Below, piece by piece: positions 33,160 to 41,594 of a DNA stretch of 64,000 bases; the first letter of the stretch is position 1; the number at the start of each line of letters is the position of its first letter. This DNA comes from Ignavibacteria bacterium. Lineage in GTDB: Bacteria; Bacteroidota; Ignavibacteria; Tepidaquicellales; Tepidaquicellaceae. The stretch is from the NCBI GenBank assembly GCA_036262055.1, contig DATAJP010000003.1, positions 186,001 to 250,000 on the forward strand, read 5' to 3'. The notes beneath the pieces are model-generated. The model did not search any database, was not told where the DNA came from, and was given only the letters and a program-made list of their open reading frames with translations. Made by a program: the position numbers and the translations under genes.

Positions 33160-34403
33160 GTGAACTTACCCCTGAACTTGTTAAAGATGAAAATCATTGG
33201 CTAAAAGTTCATCCATTCTTCAAGCAGAATTCTCTCGATGAATTAAAAAAATATATCGATAGCTATGAATCACCTGCATTTTTGTATTCGCGCAGAGTTG
33301 TAACAGACCAGCATTATAAATTATCACAAGACTTACCTTCAAAGATAAAAATCTTCTATGCTCAAAAGAGTAATCCTAATCCTGAAATTTTAAAACATTT
33401 AAAATCTCTTGGTGTTGGGTGCGATACTGCATCACTTGGAGAAATTTCTGCAGCGATTGACGCAGGGTTTGTATCGAAAGATATAATGTTCACGGGTCCC
33501 GGAAAGACTGAAGAAGAACTTCAATTTGCCGTCAGAAAAAATTTGATGTCGGTGAATGTCGAATCAATTCAGGAGCTTGAACTGCTTGATAAAATCTGCG
33601 AAGAACAAAGACGAAAACAGGGAATTCTTGTCCGCATTAATCCTAAGTTCGAAGCAGGTGAAGAAAACAGAATCATCGGTGGAATGGGAGTTAGCAAATT
33701 CGGAATTGACATAGACCAAATAGATGAATTTATGGAAGCTTTAAAGAAAACGAAGAATATTCGCTTAAAGGGAATTCATATTTTTAATTCATCACAGATT
33801 TTATTCTGGAAAAGGATTTATGAAAATACAATCGCGGTTATCGAAACTGCAATGGAGCTTGAAAAAAAATACAATGTATCTTTTGAAGTTATTGATTTAG
33901 GAGGTGGGTTTGGAATCCCATATTCCGAAGAAGAATTTGAACTCGATATTGACAAGCTGAAAAAAGAATTAAACTTTTTATACCGCAATAAAAAATACTC
34001 AAGCTTTCTTGAAAAGATAAAAATGATTTACGAACCGGGAAGATATTTAAGCGGGCAGTGTGGAATTTATATCACAAAAGTTTTATACACAAAGGAATCA
34101 GGAGGTAAAAAAGTTGCAATCATAGACGGTGGCATTCACCACATGATTCGTCCTGCGCTTATCGGACAATCTCATCCGATTGTAAATCTTTCAGGTATAA
34201 TCGAGAAGCGTTTAGTTAAGGATAATTATCTTATTGCGGGTCCGCTCTGCACCTCACTCGATGAATTTAATCAGGCATCACAAATTGAAGAAATTAAGCA
34301 GGGAGATATTCTTGCAGTTTTAAATGCAGGCGCGTATGGATATACTGAATCTATGCCGCTTTTTCTCTCTCATAAGCCCGCAAAAGAGATATTTATTAAT
34401 TAA
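33156..34403 (+). CDS. lysA: Fold type III PLP decarboxylase, probable diaminopimelate decarboxylase
   Basis: 415 residues. PLP lysine K71 in FYAQKSNPNP, GVGCDTASLGE, SKFGID, the glycine loop LGGGFGIPY and YEPGRYLSG are all present. By position it is LysA, which makes lysine from meso-diaminopimelate. Yet two substrate-region motifs differ from typical LysA: CESGD is CTSLDEF, without the Glu, and HIGSQ is HIFNSSQ; IDGGIHHMIRPAL also differs. These features recall BtrK/PvsE-like and related decarboxylases of the same fold. So the reaction is less certain than the operon suggests. Starts on the dapD stop (ATGA). Confidence 0.8.
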   Translation: MSELTPELVKDENHWLKVHPFFKQNSLDELKKYIDSYESPAFLYSRRVVTDQHYKLSQDLPSKIKIFYAQKSNPNPEILKHLKSLGVGCDTASLGEISAAIDAGFVSKDIMFTGPGKTEEELQFAVRKNLMSVNVESIQELELLDKICEEQRRKQGILVRINPKFEAGEENRIIGGMGVSKFGIDIDQIDEFMEALKKTKNIRLKGIHIFNSSQILFWKRIYENTIAVIETAMELEKKYNVSFEVIDLGGGFGIPYSEEEFELDIDKLKKELNFLYRNKKYSSFLEKIKMIYEPGRYLSGQCGIYITKVLYTKESGGKKVAIIDGGIHHMIRPALIGQSHPIVNLSGIIEKRLVKDNYLIAGPLCTSLDEFNQASQIEEIKQGDILAVLNAGAYGYTESMPLFLSHKPAKEIFIN

Positions 34404-34441
34404 ATTAATAATATTTCAGTATTTATCCCGATTTCAAACCC

Positions 34442-34472
34442 TTGAAAATAAGCTGATTTTTATGTATATTTG
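34442..34472 (+). promoter_or_regulatory. Bacteroidota-type promoter of rpsR
   Basis: CTTG (TTG 34442-34444) as the -33 element, 20 bases, then TATATTTG (34465-34472), an exact TAnnTTTG -7 element. The start codon lies 24 bases further on. Confidence 0.65.
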
Positions 34473-34496
34473 TAATTACACAAAATTTTTTATTTG

Positions 34497-34781
34497 ATGA
34501 AAAAGCTTAAACCAAAAGAAAATTATAAATTAACTCAGCAAACAGCTAAGAAAAATCTTAACGTTAAGAAAAGAGACCCTTTTAAAGAAAGAGGTGTTGA
34601 AGATTATATCGATTTCAGAGATACAAGATTATTAACAAGATTTTTGAATGAACAGGGTAAATTGCTTCCTGCAAGAATTACCGGTGCTACTGCCAAGATG
34701 CAAAGAAAGCTTGTTGTTGCGGTTAAAAGAGCAAGACATCTTGCATTGATTCCTTTCGTCAGCGAAGGCACAAAATATTAA
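34497..34781 (+). CDS. rpsR: 30S ribosomal protein S18
   Basis: 94 residues from ATG at 34497 (a TTG immediately before is in frame but unnecessary). The core [51 protein letters not shown] is the S18 signature. A lysine-rich N-terminal extension of about 30 residues precedes it. It has its own promoter and terminator; rpsF, ssb and rplI, its usual operon partners, are not adjacent. No zinc-binding cysteine set, so it is the Cys-free (C-) form. Confidence 0.96.
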   Translation: MKKLKPKENYKLTQQTAKKNLNVKKRDPFKERGVEDYIDFRDTRLLTRFLNEQGKLLPARITGATAKMQRKLVVAVKRARHLALIPFVSEGTKY

Positions 34782-34816
34782 TATAAAATTGTCTTTTGTT
34801 TATTGATTTTATAACA

Positions 34817-34850
34817 AATCCTTGCGAATTTTCGTGAGGATTTTTTTTTT
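34817..34850 (+). terminator. Rho-independent terminator after rpsR
   Basis: AATCCTTGCG (34817-34826) pairs with CGTGAGGATT (34833-34842) over AATTTT, with two G-T pairs, followed by a run of ten T. Confidence 0.95.
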
Positions 34851-34897
34851 ATGTCTAAATCTTAATTCAACTAAGATTCAAAATCATATTCAAACTA

Positions 34898-35878
34898 ATG
34901 AATAAAATAAAATTTCTTCTTGTATATTTTTTTGTTTTCATTGCTGCGTCATGTCATGCACAAAATGATGAACTTATTTTAGGGACTTATAAGGTTACCA
35001 AAGTCACTGATGGTGATACTTTCAGATATGATAAGCTTGATGGTTCGGCAAGATTAATTTTCATTGATACCGAGGAAACAATAAAAGGTGATACTGCTGA
35101 AGCATCTACAAACAAGCTCAGAGAATTTTGGCTTCAGTATTACCAAATGGAAAAAGGTGATTCAAAATATCCCGCGAAGACAAGCTCGCCATTCGGATAT
35201 GACAGCTGGAAATGGGCAGAAGAATTTATGAAAGATGCTGACTCGGTTCGTCTTGAACGTGACGATATGACTCGTGTAAAAGATATGTTCAACAGGCATC
35301 TGGTTTATATGATTGTTTATAAAGACGGCAATGAAATAAATTATAATATCGAAGCGGTTAAGCAGGGAATTACTCCTTATTTTAATAAATACGGAAACAG
35401 CAAAAGATTTCACCAGGAATTTATCGATGCGCAGAACTATGCGAGAACAAACCGTCTTGGCATCTGGAATGATACCGTTCAGCATTACCCTGATTATCCG
35501 TTAAGAATAGAATGGTGGAGCAAACGTGAGAAACAGTTAAGTGATTTTGACAAAAATTATTCCAATAATTCTCAATATATAAACTTGACCAATGATAACG
35601 GGTTTACGCAGCTTGAGAGCAATCTTGATAAAGAAATAATTATTTTTGGAAATATCGGTGAAGTTTTGCAAAATAGATTTCCGTATCTGATAACAATTCC
35701 GAAAAGCAAAGAAGAAAGATTTGAGCTTGTAGTTTTTGAAAGTGATAAAGATGTGATGGGTAAATTAAATATGGATGAACTTATGGAGAATTCGATTTAT
35801 GTAAAAGGAAAGTTACAGAAATATAAAAATAGATATCAGATTGTTTTAAAATCGCCTGAACAAATTTGGATCAATTAA
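34898..35878 (+). CDS. Secreted SNase-like nuclease with C-terminal OB-like domain
   Basis: 326 residues. N-terminal signal peptide (MNKIKFLLVYFFVFIAASCHA; AASC may be a weak lipobox). Residues 28-185 are a thermonuclease (SNase) domain: VTKVTDGDTFRYD, LIFIDTEE, then RLERDDMTRVKDMFNRHLVYMIV and a C-terminal ARTNRLGIWND. The calcium and catalytic positions are partly replaced (DTEE in place of DTPE), so activity is not certain. Residues 235-326 look like a second OB-fold (IIIFGNIGEVLQNRFPYLITI...IYVKGKLQKYKNRYQIVL), resembling bacterial nucleic-acid OB domains. Located in the periplasm or outside. Its stop overlaps the stop of a convergent phosphatase gene. Confidence 0.85.
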   Translation: MNKIKFLLVYFFVFIAASCHAQNDELILGTYKVTKVTDGDTFRYDKLDGSARLIFIDTEETIKGDTAEASTNKLREFWLQYYQMEKGDSKYPAKTSSPFGYDSWKWAEEFMKDADSVRLERDDMTRVKDMFNRHLVYMIVYKDGNEINYNIEAVKQGITPYFNKYGNSKRFHQEFIDAQNYARTNRLGIWNDTVQHYPDYPLRIEWWSKREKQLSDFDKNYSNNSQYINLTNDNGFTQLESNLDKEIIIFGNIGEVLQNRFPYLITIPKSKEERFELVVFESDKDVMGKLNMDELMENSIYVKGKLQKYKNRYQIVLKSPEQIWIN

Positions 35879-37602
35879 TTCCGTTTTAGTGAAATAATTG
35901 TTATGTCGTCGAATTGCTTGCAGTTTTTTGAGAAATTTTCTACCTCAGTTTTAATATGAATAACTATGTCTTTGCATTTTTCATTTTTTCTCTCCTGAAG
36001 TAAATTTATAAGTGCATCCTCGCCATATTCATTTTTAAACTCATCCTGCGCTTCGGTAACCCCATCTGTGTATAAAACCAATAAATCTTTTTCGTTAAGT
36101 CCTATCTCACCGGACTCATATTTCAATCCAAAGTTCATTACGCCAATCATTAAGCCGCCCTTATCCAGCACTTCTACCTTTCCGTCACGAATAATTACCG
36201 GATGATTATGTCCCGCATTTATATATTCAAACTTATGCGTTTCATTATCAAGAATACCCCAGAAAAAAGTAATGAATTTTTCGGGAGTTGTATTTTCATA
36301 GATCAGTTCATTAATTTTTAAAGTTATGTCTGAAATATCAAAAGTATTTTCATCATAAACTTTTAAAAATGAATGCACAGCAGATTGTATATTTGCCATA
36401 AGCAGCGCGGCAGGAGTTCCTTTACCTGACACATCTGCAATCACAAAGGCAGTTTTCTTATCGTTTAATTTTATAATGTCATAATAATCACCACCCACGT
36501 GCATAGCAGGAATATTAACGGCTGATATATCATAATTTTTTACTTGCGGAATTTCTTTTGGCAATAAACCGACTTGTATTTCTCTTGCAATTCTCAGTTC
36601 GCTTTCCATTTGTTGTTTTTCAAGAAATTCTCCAAACAACATAGCATTTTCGATTGACATGACAGAAAGATTGATAATTGAAGAAAGATATTCTATATCA
36701 CTTTGATTGTATCCGGTTTTGTTTAACTTTTTGCCAAGGCAAATTATATTCTGAACTTCGTTATCATTTATTGTAGGGACAATCAGCTCATAATTTTTTG
36801 ATGCAAGAAATTTTATAAGAGAGTTTTCATGTGAAGCATTTAAAAATACTGGAAGTTTCACACGTTCTAAAATACTCAAGTCATGTCCTTCCAAATCAAG
36901 TTTCTTATTTGAATAAAGCAGATAAAATTTATCAGATTTATATTTCGTGAAAATCACAAAATCTTTTATGCCAAGGTTGCCTAATAAAGTGAATCCGAGC
37001 AGTTTAAGCACTTTGTCCTTTTCAAGAAAATTAGAATTAAATTCTTTGCTCAGCTCAAACAGGGAATTAAGCTGTGTGAGCTTATTGCTTAATTCATCAT
37101 TAAGGCGTTTTATTTCGCTGAATTTAATTGTGTTTTCAATCGAAGAAGATGAAAGATTTAAAAGCGTTTCTATAAAAATGATTTCGCTTTTAGATAAACT
37201 ATCTTTAGGGTTGATTTTTTTCCCGAGGCACAAAACCCCAAGAAGCTTATTATCAAAATAAACCTTGAAAAAATATCTTAAATCGTTTTTTACAAAAAAA
37301 TTATCATCCTGAGGGAGCTCAGACGATTCAAAATAAGCTGATTTAGGAAATTCAAATTCTATTTCTTGCTCTGCATCCAAAAGCTTTATACCTTTTGCGC
37401 AACCGACACAATAAATATCATCTTTTTTATCTGGATTTTTTTTGATGAGCATAAGTCCTTTACCAATCATCATTTTTCCCATTATAGGAAGCAAAATATT
37501 ACCAAGTATAAATTTTAAATCCAGATTGCTGTTGATAAGCTGTGAAAATTCTATGAGAGAATTTAACTCAAGCTGTTTGGAAAGATTATCGGTTTTTTCC
37601 AT
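35875..37602 (-). CDS. SpoIIE/RsbU-type serine phosphatase with two GAF-like domains
   Basis: 575 residues, cytoplasmic. Two GAF-like sensor regions (about 15-165 and 180-325) precede a PP2C domain of the SpoIIE family (345-573): MHVGGDYYDIIKL, FVIADVSGKGTPAALLMA, INAGHNHPVII, LLVLYTDGVTEAQD and the terminal FDDITIISLKR hold the metal-binding acids. It would dephosphorylate the STAS protein encoded two genes upstream. The operon order STAS, kinase, phosphatase fits a partner-switch module. The ligand for the GAF domains is unknown. Confidence 0.94.
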   Translation of the reverse strand: MEKTDNLSKQLELNSLIEFSQLINSNLDLKFILGNILLPIMGKMMIGKGLMLIKKNPDKKDDIYCVGCAKGIKLLDAEQEIEFEFPKSAYFESSELPQDDNFFVKNDLRYFFKVYFDNKLLGVLCLGKKINPKDSLSKSEIIFIETLLNLSSSSIENTIKFSEIKRLNDELSNKLTQLNSLFELSKEFNSNFLEKDKVLKLLGFTLLGNLGIKDFVIFTKYKSDKFYLLYSNKKLDLEGHDLSILERVKLPVFLNASHENSLIKFLASKNYELIVPTINDNEVQNIICLGKKLNKTGYNQSDIEYLSSIINLSVMSIENAMLFGEFLEKQQMESELRIAREIQVGLLPKEIPQVKNYDISAVNIPAMHVGGDYYDIIKLNDKKTAFVIADVSGKGTPAALLMANIQSAVHSFLKVYDENTFDISDITLKINELIYENTTPEKFITFFWGILDNETHKFEYINAGHNHPVIIRDGKVEVLDKGGLMIGVMNFGLKYESGEIGLNEKDLLVLYTDGVTEAQDEFKNEYGEDALINLLQERKNEKCKDIVIHIKTEVENFSKNCKQFDDITIISLKRN

Positions 37603-37633
37603 TGGTTAGGGAAACAGGAATTTTAAAAGAGGG

Positions 37634-38056
37634 TTATATAATTTTTACTAAAGTCAGTGAATTCTGATTCGGGCTTTTATGGTTATACTCGACTTTATTC
37701 ATGAATTTTTTCATCATAGGAATTCCGAGACCTCCGACTCTGAAATGATTAAAGTAATCATTCATATCAGGTTCTGTCATTTTGTTAGGGTCAAAATCTC
37801 TGCCTTTGTATTTTAGTATGATTCTGAACTCACGATCTCTAACATCAATCTTAACTTCAATCTTTTCGTTTTCATCAAATCGGTGGGTATATTTGATAAT
37901 ATTGGTGCAAGCCTCGTCGACCGATAAAATTATCTGGTTTACGATGTTTGAATCAAATCCAAGCTCAATAGCTTTATGTTCAACAAAATTTCGGACTGCC
38001 GAAAGATTTTTCGTTGAGCTTGTTATCGTTATTTTATTGTTCCCCCCGGAATTCAT
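37634..38056 (-). CDS. RsbW/SpoIIAB-like anti-sigma serine kinase
   Basis: 140 residues, a stand-alone GHKL ATPase domain. N box VDEACTNIIKYTH and G box GGLGIPMMKKFMNKVEY are visible. Such kinases bind and inhibit a sigma factor (or another target) and phosphorylate the STAS antagonist. Lies between the STAS gene (22 bases upstream) and the phosphatase (31 bases downstream). No sigma factor gene adjoins, so the target must lie elsewhere or be a different protein. Confidence 0.92.
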   Translation of the reverse strand: MNSGGNNKITITSSTKNLSAVRNFVEHKAIELGFDSNIVNQIILSVDEACTNIIKYTHRFDENEKIEVKIDVRDREFRIILKYKGRDFDPNKMTEPDMNDYFNHFRVGGLGIPMMKKFMNKVEYNHKSPNQNSLTLVKII

Positions 38057-38078
38057 TCTATCGTCTTTGTGTATCTTC

Positions 38079-38423
38079 TTAATTAAACTTTTCTAAAGCC
38101 GTATTTTCTTCATTATAAATCTCGAATAAAATCGGAAATCCAAGCATGTCAAAAATATTATAAATCTTTTCAGTCATATTTGTTAGCTTTATGTCGCCAT
38201 TATTTCCTCGCATAGTTTCAATATAAGCCATAAAAACTCCAAGCCCTGCACTGCTGATATATGACAATTTTTCGAAATTAACCACAACTTTGTATTTATT
38301 TTCCTCAATTAGCTTTTCGAAGCATTTTTCAAGTTCGCTTGAGGTATGGGCATCCAGAAAACCATTTAGATATAATTTCGCTATATCCCCATTATTTTTA
38401 ATCTCGATGTTAAACTCTTCCAT
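38079..38423 (-). CDS. STAS-domain anti-sigma antagonist (RsbV/SpoIIAA-like)
   Basis: 114 residues, a single STAS domain. The phosphorylation site is S58 in LSYISSAGLGVF, aligned with the serine of RsbV DSTGLG. Unphosphorylated it would bind the kinase and release its target. The aspartate before the serine is replaced by another serine. The C-terminal tail (NEENTALEKFN) is extended slightly. First gene of the three-gene minus-strand operon. Confidence 0.92.
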   Translation of the reverse strand: MEEFNIEIKNNGDIAKLYLNGFLDAHTSSELEKCFEKLIEENKYKVVVNFEKLSYISSAGLGVFMAYIETMRGNNGDIKLTNMTEKIYNIFDMLGFPILFEIYNEENTALEKFN

Positions 38424-38563
38424 TTTAAAAATTTAGTTTCACGAAAATTGTGAAAATAATTGTAATATTAAATACATATATAAGTTTCTGATAATAAATA
38501 ATATAAAATCAATAGTTTCTGATATACTATAGTTATTTCATAGATTATAATTCGTATTTAGTG

Positions 38564-38571
38564 TATATTTG
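38564..38571 (+). promoter_or_regulatory. Candidate -7 element of the anmK promoter
   Basis: TATATTTG, an exact TAnnTTTG, ends 12 bases before the anmK ATG. A matching TTTG at -33 is not evident, so the call is tentative. Confidence 0.4.
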
Positions 38572-38583
38572 TTACAGATTTAG

Positions 38584-39804
38584 ATGCAAAATTTAAAGGA
38601 TGTTTTTAATAAAGAATCGCTGAATATAATCGGAATTCTCTCGGGAACGTCCGTTGATTCTGTAGATATAATTCAAGTGACTGTAAAGGGTTCTTCTGAA
38701 ACAACAAATTTTGAAGTAAAAACATTCGATTCCTTTAAAATTCTACCGGAAATAAAGGAATTTACCTTAAATTGTTCATTAAACGATACCGCCAGCGTTG
38801 AAAATATATGCAAATTAAATTTCCTGATAGGACATTTATTTGCTGATTGTATTAACAAATTTCTGCAAAAACATAACATTAATAAAGAAAGCATAGATTT
38901 GATAGGTTCTCACGGTCAGACAATTCATCATATACCATCTTACTACAAAATTTCAGATTATTCATTCAAATCCACATTGCAGGTGGGTGATATTTCGGTT
39001 ATTGCCAATAAAACCGGAATTACAACAATTGGAGACTTCAGGACGGCTGATATTGCTGTTGGTGGTGATGGCGCTCCATTGGTGCCTTATCTTGATCATG
39101 TGCTCTTCAGAGATAAAAAACTTAACCGGATATTGATAAATATCGGCGGAATATCTAATTTAACATATCTGCAAGCCGGTGGAAATCTTAATGATATTAT
39201 TGCTTTTGACTGCGGTCCCGGAAATATGCTTATTGATGGAGCTATGAATGTTCTTTACTCAAAACAATTTGATGAAGACGGAAAGATTGCTTTTTCAGGT
39301 AAGATAAATGATAAACTTTTTTCCTTCTTGAAAACAGAAGATAAATATGTTGCTGCCAAGCCACCTAAGTCAACCGGCAGAGAGCATTACGGAATATTGC
39401 TGAATAAAATTTTAGAGAAGTTTTCTGTTGTTGGTGAAAACACCAACAACGGCGGCGATAGAGAAGTCAAAAACATACCTAAAGAAGATATCATAAGAAC
39501 CATTTCAGAATATACTGCTTACGCAATTGATTACAGTATTAAGAATTTTATAAATGCAGATATAGATGAAATTATTTTAAGCGGCGGCGGTGCAAAGAAT
39601 TTATATGTTAAGAAAAGATTAGAAGAACTTTATCCTGCAAAGGTTGTAGTAATGAATCATTCGGGTGTAACTGCAGAAAACAAAGAAGCATTGTTGTTTG
39701 CTTTACTTGCTAATGAAGCTATTAGAGGAAACAGCGCAAATGTTTTATCTGTTACGGGAGCTAAGAAGAATGTTATCCTTGGTAAATTAAGTGTTGCGAA
39801 CTGA
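38584..39804 (+). CDS. anmK: Anhydro-N-acetylmuramic acid kinase
   Basis: 406 residues. Phosphorylates and opens 1,6-anhydroMurNAc released by cell-wall turnover, feeding MurNAc-6-P recycling. Signatures are GILSGTSVDSVD (ATP loop), DLIGSHGQTIHHIP, DFRTADIAVGGDGAPLVPYLD, DCGPGNMLIDGAM and LSGGGAKN. An insertion near residue 275-295 (VVGENTNNGGDREVKN) is longer than in E. coli. Its stop overlaps the next ATG by one base. Confidence 0.96.
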   Translation: MQNLKDVFNKESLNIIGILSGTSVDSVDIIQVTVKGSSETTNFEVKTFDSFKILPEIKEFTLNCSLNDTASVENICKLNFLIGHLFADCINKFLQKHNINKESIDLIGSHGQTIHHIPSYYKISDYSFKSTLQVGDISVIANKTGITTIGDFRTADIAVGGDGAPLVPYLDHVLFRDKKLNRILINIGGISNLTYLQAGGNLNDIIAFDCGPGNMLIDGAMNVLYSKQFDEDGKIAFSGKINDKLFSFLKTEDKYVAAKPPKSTGREHYGILLNKILEKFSVVGENTNNGGDREVKNIPKEDIIRTISEYTAYAIDYSIKNFINADIDEIILSGGGAKNLYVKKRLEELYPAKVVVMNHSGVTAENKEALLFALLANEAIRGNSANVLSVTGAKKNVILGKLSVAN

Positions 39805-40535
39805 TGACAGATAATTCAACTAAAGTTGCTATTGTAACAGGCGGAACAGGTGCATTAGGCAGAACAATAGTTAATAAGTTCGCTTCCGAAGGGATGAAAG
39901 TTTATGTCCCTGCACTTACGATTGACGAGTTTAAGAAAGTATTTAATGAATCAAAGCCAGATGATGAGTTTAAACTAAAAAAGATTTACGGCTTCGAGTG
40001 TAATGCAACCGATGAAATTTCCGTGAATAACTTTGTTGACAGTGTCGCAAAGCTTGAAAAGAATAGAATAGACATTTTGGTTAATACAATTGGCGGCATT
40101 GCTCCTCCGAAACAAGTTGCGGATATGGACAACGAATATTTTAAGAGGATGTTTGATTTTAATTTTATGTCAACGTTGAATTTTACAAGAAGATGCCTAA
40201 CTTATATGAGGACATATAACTTCGGTCGTATTGTTTCAATTGGCGCTTTAGCGGCTTTGGAAACAACTCCGGCAAGATTTGCTTATGGTTATGCCAAAAC
40301 CGGGGTGATTTCGTTAATGGATACTGTATCGGAAGAAATGAAAGAATTTAATATAAGAGCTAACACAGTTGTGCCTTCGATTATTGATACACCTGCCAAC
40401 CGTGAATGGGGAAGTGATGATGATATAAAGAAATGGGTCAAACCTGAAGAAATAAGTAACATAATTTTCGATTTAGTATCGGAAAAATTTAAATCAGTGA
40501 GAAATTCAATCATAAAAGTTTTAGGAGAATATTAA
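39804..40535 (+). CDS. Classical SDR-family oxidoreductase
   Basis: 243 residues. NAD(P) site VTGGTGALG, the NTIGG strand element (NNAG equivalent), the serine in SIGALAALE and the catalytic YGYAK. Substrate unknown. VVPSIIDTPANREW is the usual substrate-side loop after the active site. It overlaps anmK by one base and precedes an extended SDR by four, so the genes form one operon; a role in sugar or lipid ketone reduction is a guess. Confidence 0.9.
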   Translation: MTDNSTKVAIVTGGTGALGRTIVNKFASEGMKVYVPALTIDEFKKVFNESKPDDEFKLKKIYGFECNATDEISVNNFVDSVAKLEKNRIDILVNTIGGIAPPKQVADMDNEYFKRMFDFNFMSTLNFTRRCLTYMRTYNFGRIVSIGALAALETTPARFAYGYAKTGVISLMDTVSEEMKEFNIRANTVVPSIIDTPANREWGSDDDIKKWVKPEEISNIIFDLVSEKFKSVRNSIIKVLGEY

Positions 40536-40539
40536 TAGG

Positions 40540-41583
40540 ATGAAGGTAGTTGTTACCGGGGGAGCCGGATTTCTTGGTTATCATATAGCAACAAGGATAA
40601 ATGAAATAACACCATTCAAAGATTCTACATTCTTTGATATTGCTCCATTTGAGGAAGGAGAATATAATCCCGCAATCAAATATATTTACGGTGATGTTCG
40701 AGACCCTAAGCAGATGGATGAAATGATGCGCGGAGTTGACGTGATTATTCACTGCGCAGCGGCGCTTCCTCTATGGAAGAAAAAAGACATTTATGAAACA
40801 AATGTCGGCGGAACAAGAACTGTTCTTGAAGCAGCATTGAAAAATAAAGTGAACAGAGTTGTTCATATTTCTTCAACTGCTGTTTATGGAGTTCCGGACG
40901 TTCATCCGCTTTATGAAACCCATCAGCGTCACGGTGTAGGACCTTACGGTGAAAGCAAGGTAATGGCTGAAGAAGTTTGCGAGGAGTTCAGAGCAAAAGG
41001 ATTGCCGATTGCAATATTAAGACCAAAGAGCTTTATCGGAACTGCACGTCTCGGGGTTTTCCAGATTCTTTACGATTGGGTTGAGTCAGGTGTTAAGATT
41101 CCGATTATCGGAAACGGAAAAAACCGCTACCAGCTTTTTGAAGTTGAAGATTTGGTAACGGCAATATTTTTATGTTCAACTTTACCTTTGGAAACTATCA
41201 ACGATACATTCAACGTTGGTGCAAAAGAATTTAAAACAGTAAATGAAGATGTCGGCGCTATGCTTGAATATGCAGGAACGGGTTCTAAAATTATGACAAC
41301 GCCTGCAAAGCTAATTAAGCCGATGTTAAGATTTTTTGAAATATTAAACGTATCACCTTTATACAAATGGATATACGGAACGGCTGATACCGATTCTTAT
41401 GTGTCAATCGAAAAAGCCGAGAAGAAACTCGGCTGGATACCGCAATATTCAAATGCGCAGGCACTGATAAGGTCGTATCAATGGTATCTTGATAATAAGG
41501 ATAAAATACAACAGGGAACCGGCGTAACACACAGAATTGCCTGGAAGCAGGGAGTTCTGGGTTTATTTAAAAAAGCATTATAA
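40540..41583 (+). CDS. Extended SDR, NAD-dependent epimerase/dehydratase (3-beta-HSD-like)
   Basis: 347 residues. GGAGFLG (7-13) nucleotide site, HCAAALP, the VHISSTAVYG strand and catalytic YGESK. The C-terminal half has ENxGxxRYQLFEVEDLV-type features (NGKNRYQLFEVEDLV), typical of the 3-beta-hydroxysteroid-dehydrogenase/sterol C4 decarboxylase-like group. It could reduce or oxidise a lipid or isoprenoid alcohol. Followed after 11 bases by an aldehyde dehydrogenase gene, suggesting a pathway through an alcohol and aldehyde. Confidence 0.88.
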   Translation: MKVVVTGGAGFLGYHIATRINEITPFKDSTFFDIAPFEEGEYNPAIKYIYGDVRDPKQMDEMMRGVDVIIHCAAALPLWKKKDIYETNVGGTRTVLEAALKNKVNRVVHISSTAVYGVPDVHPLYETHQRHGVGPYGESKVMAEEVCEEFRAKGLPIAILRPKSFIGTARLGVFQILYDWVESGVKIPIIGNGKNRYQLFEVEDLVTAIFLCSTLPLETINDTFNVGAKEFKTVNEDVGAMLEYAGTGSKIMTTPAKLIKPMLRFFEILNVSPLYKWIYGTADTDSYVSIEKAEKKLGWIPQYSNAQALIRSYQWYLDNKDKIQQGTGVTHRIAWKQGVLGLFKKAL

Positions 41584-41594
41584 TTACTACTACT

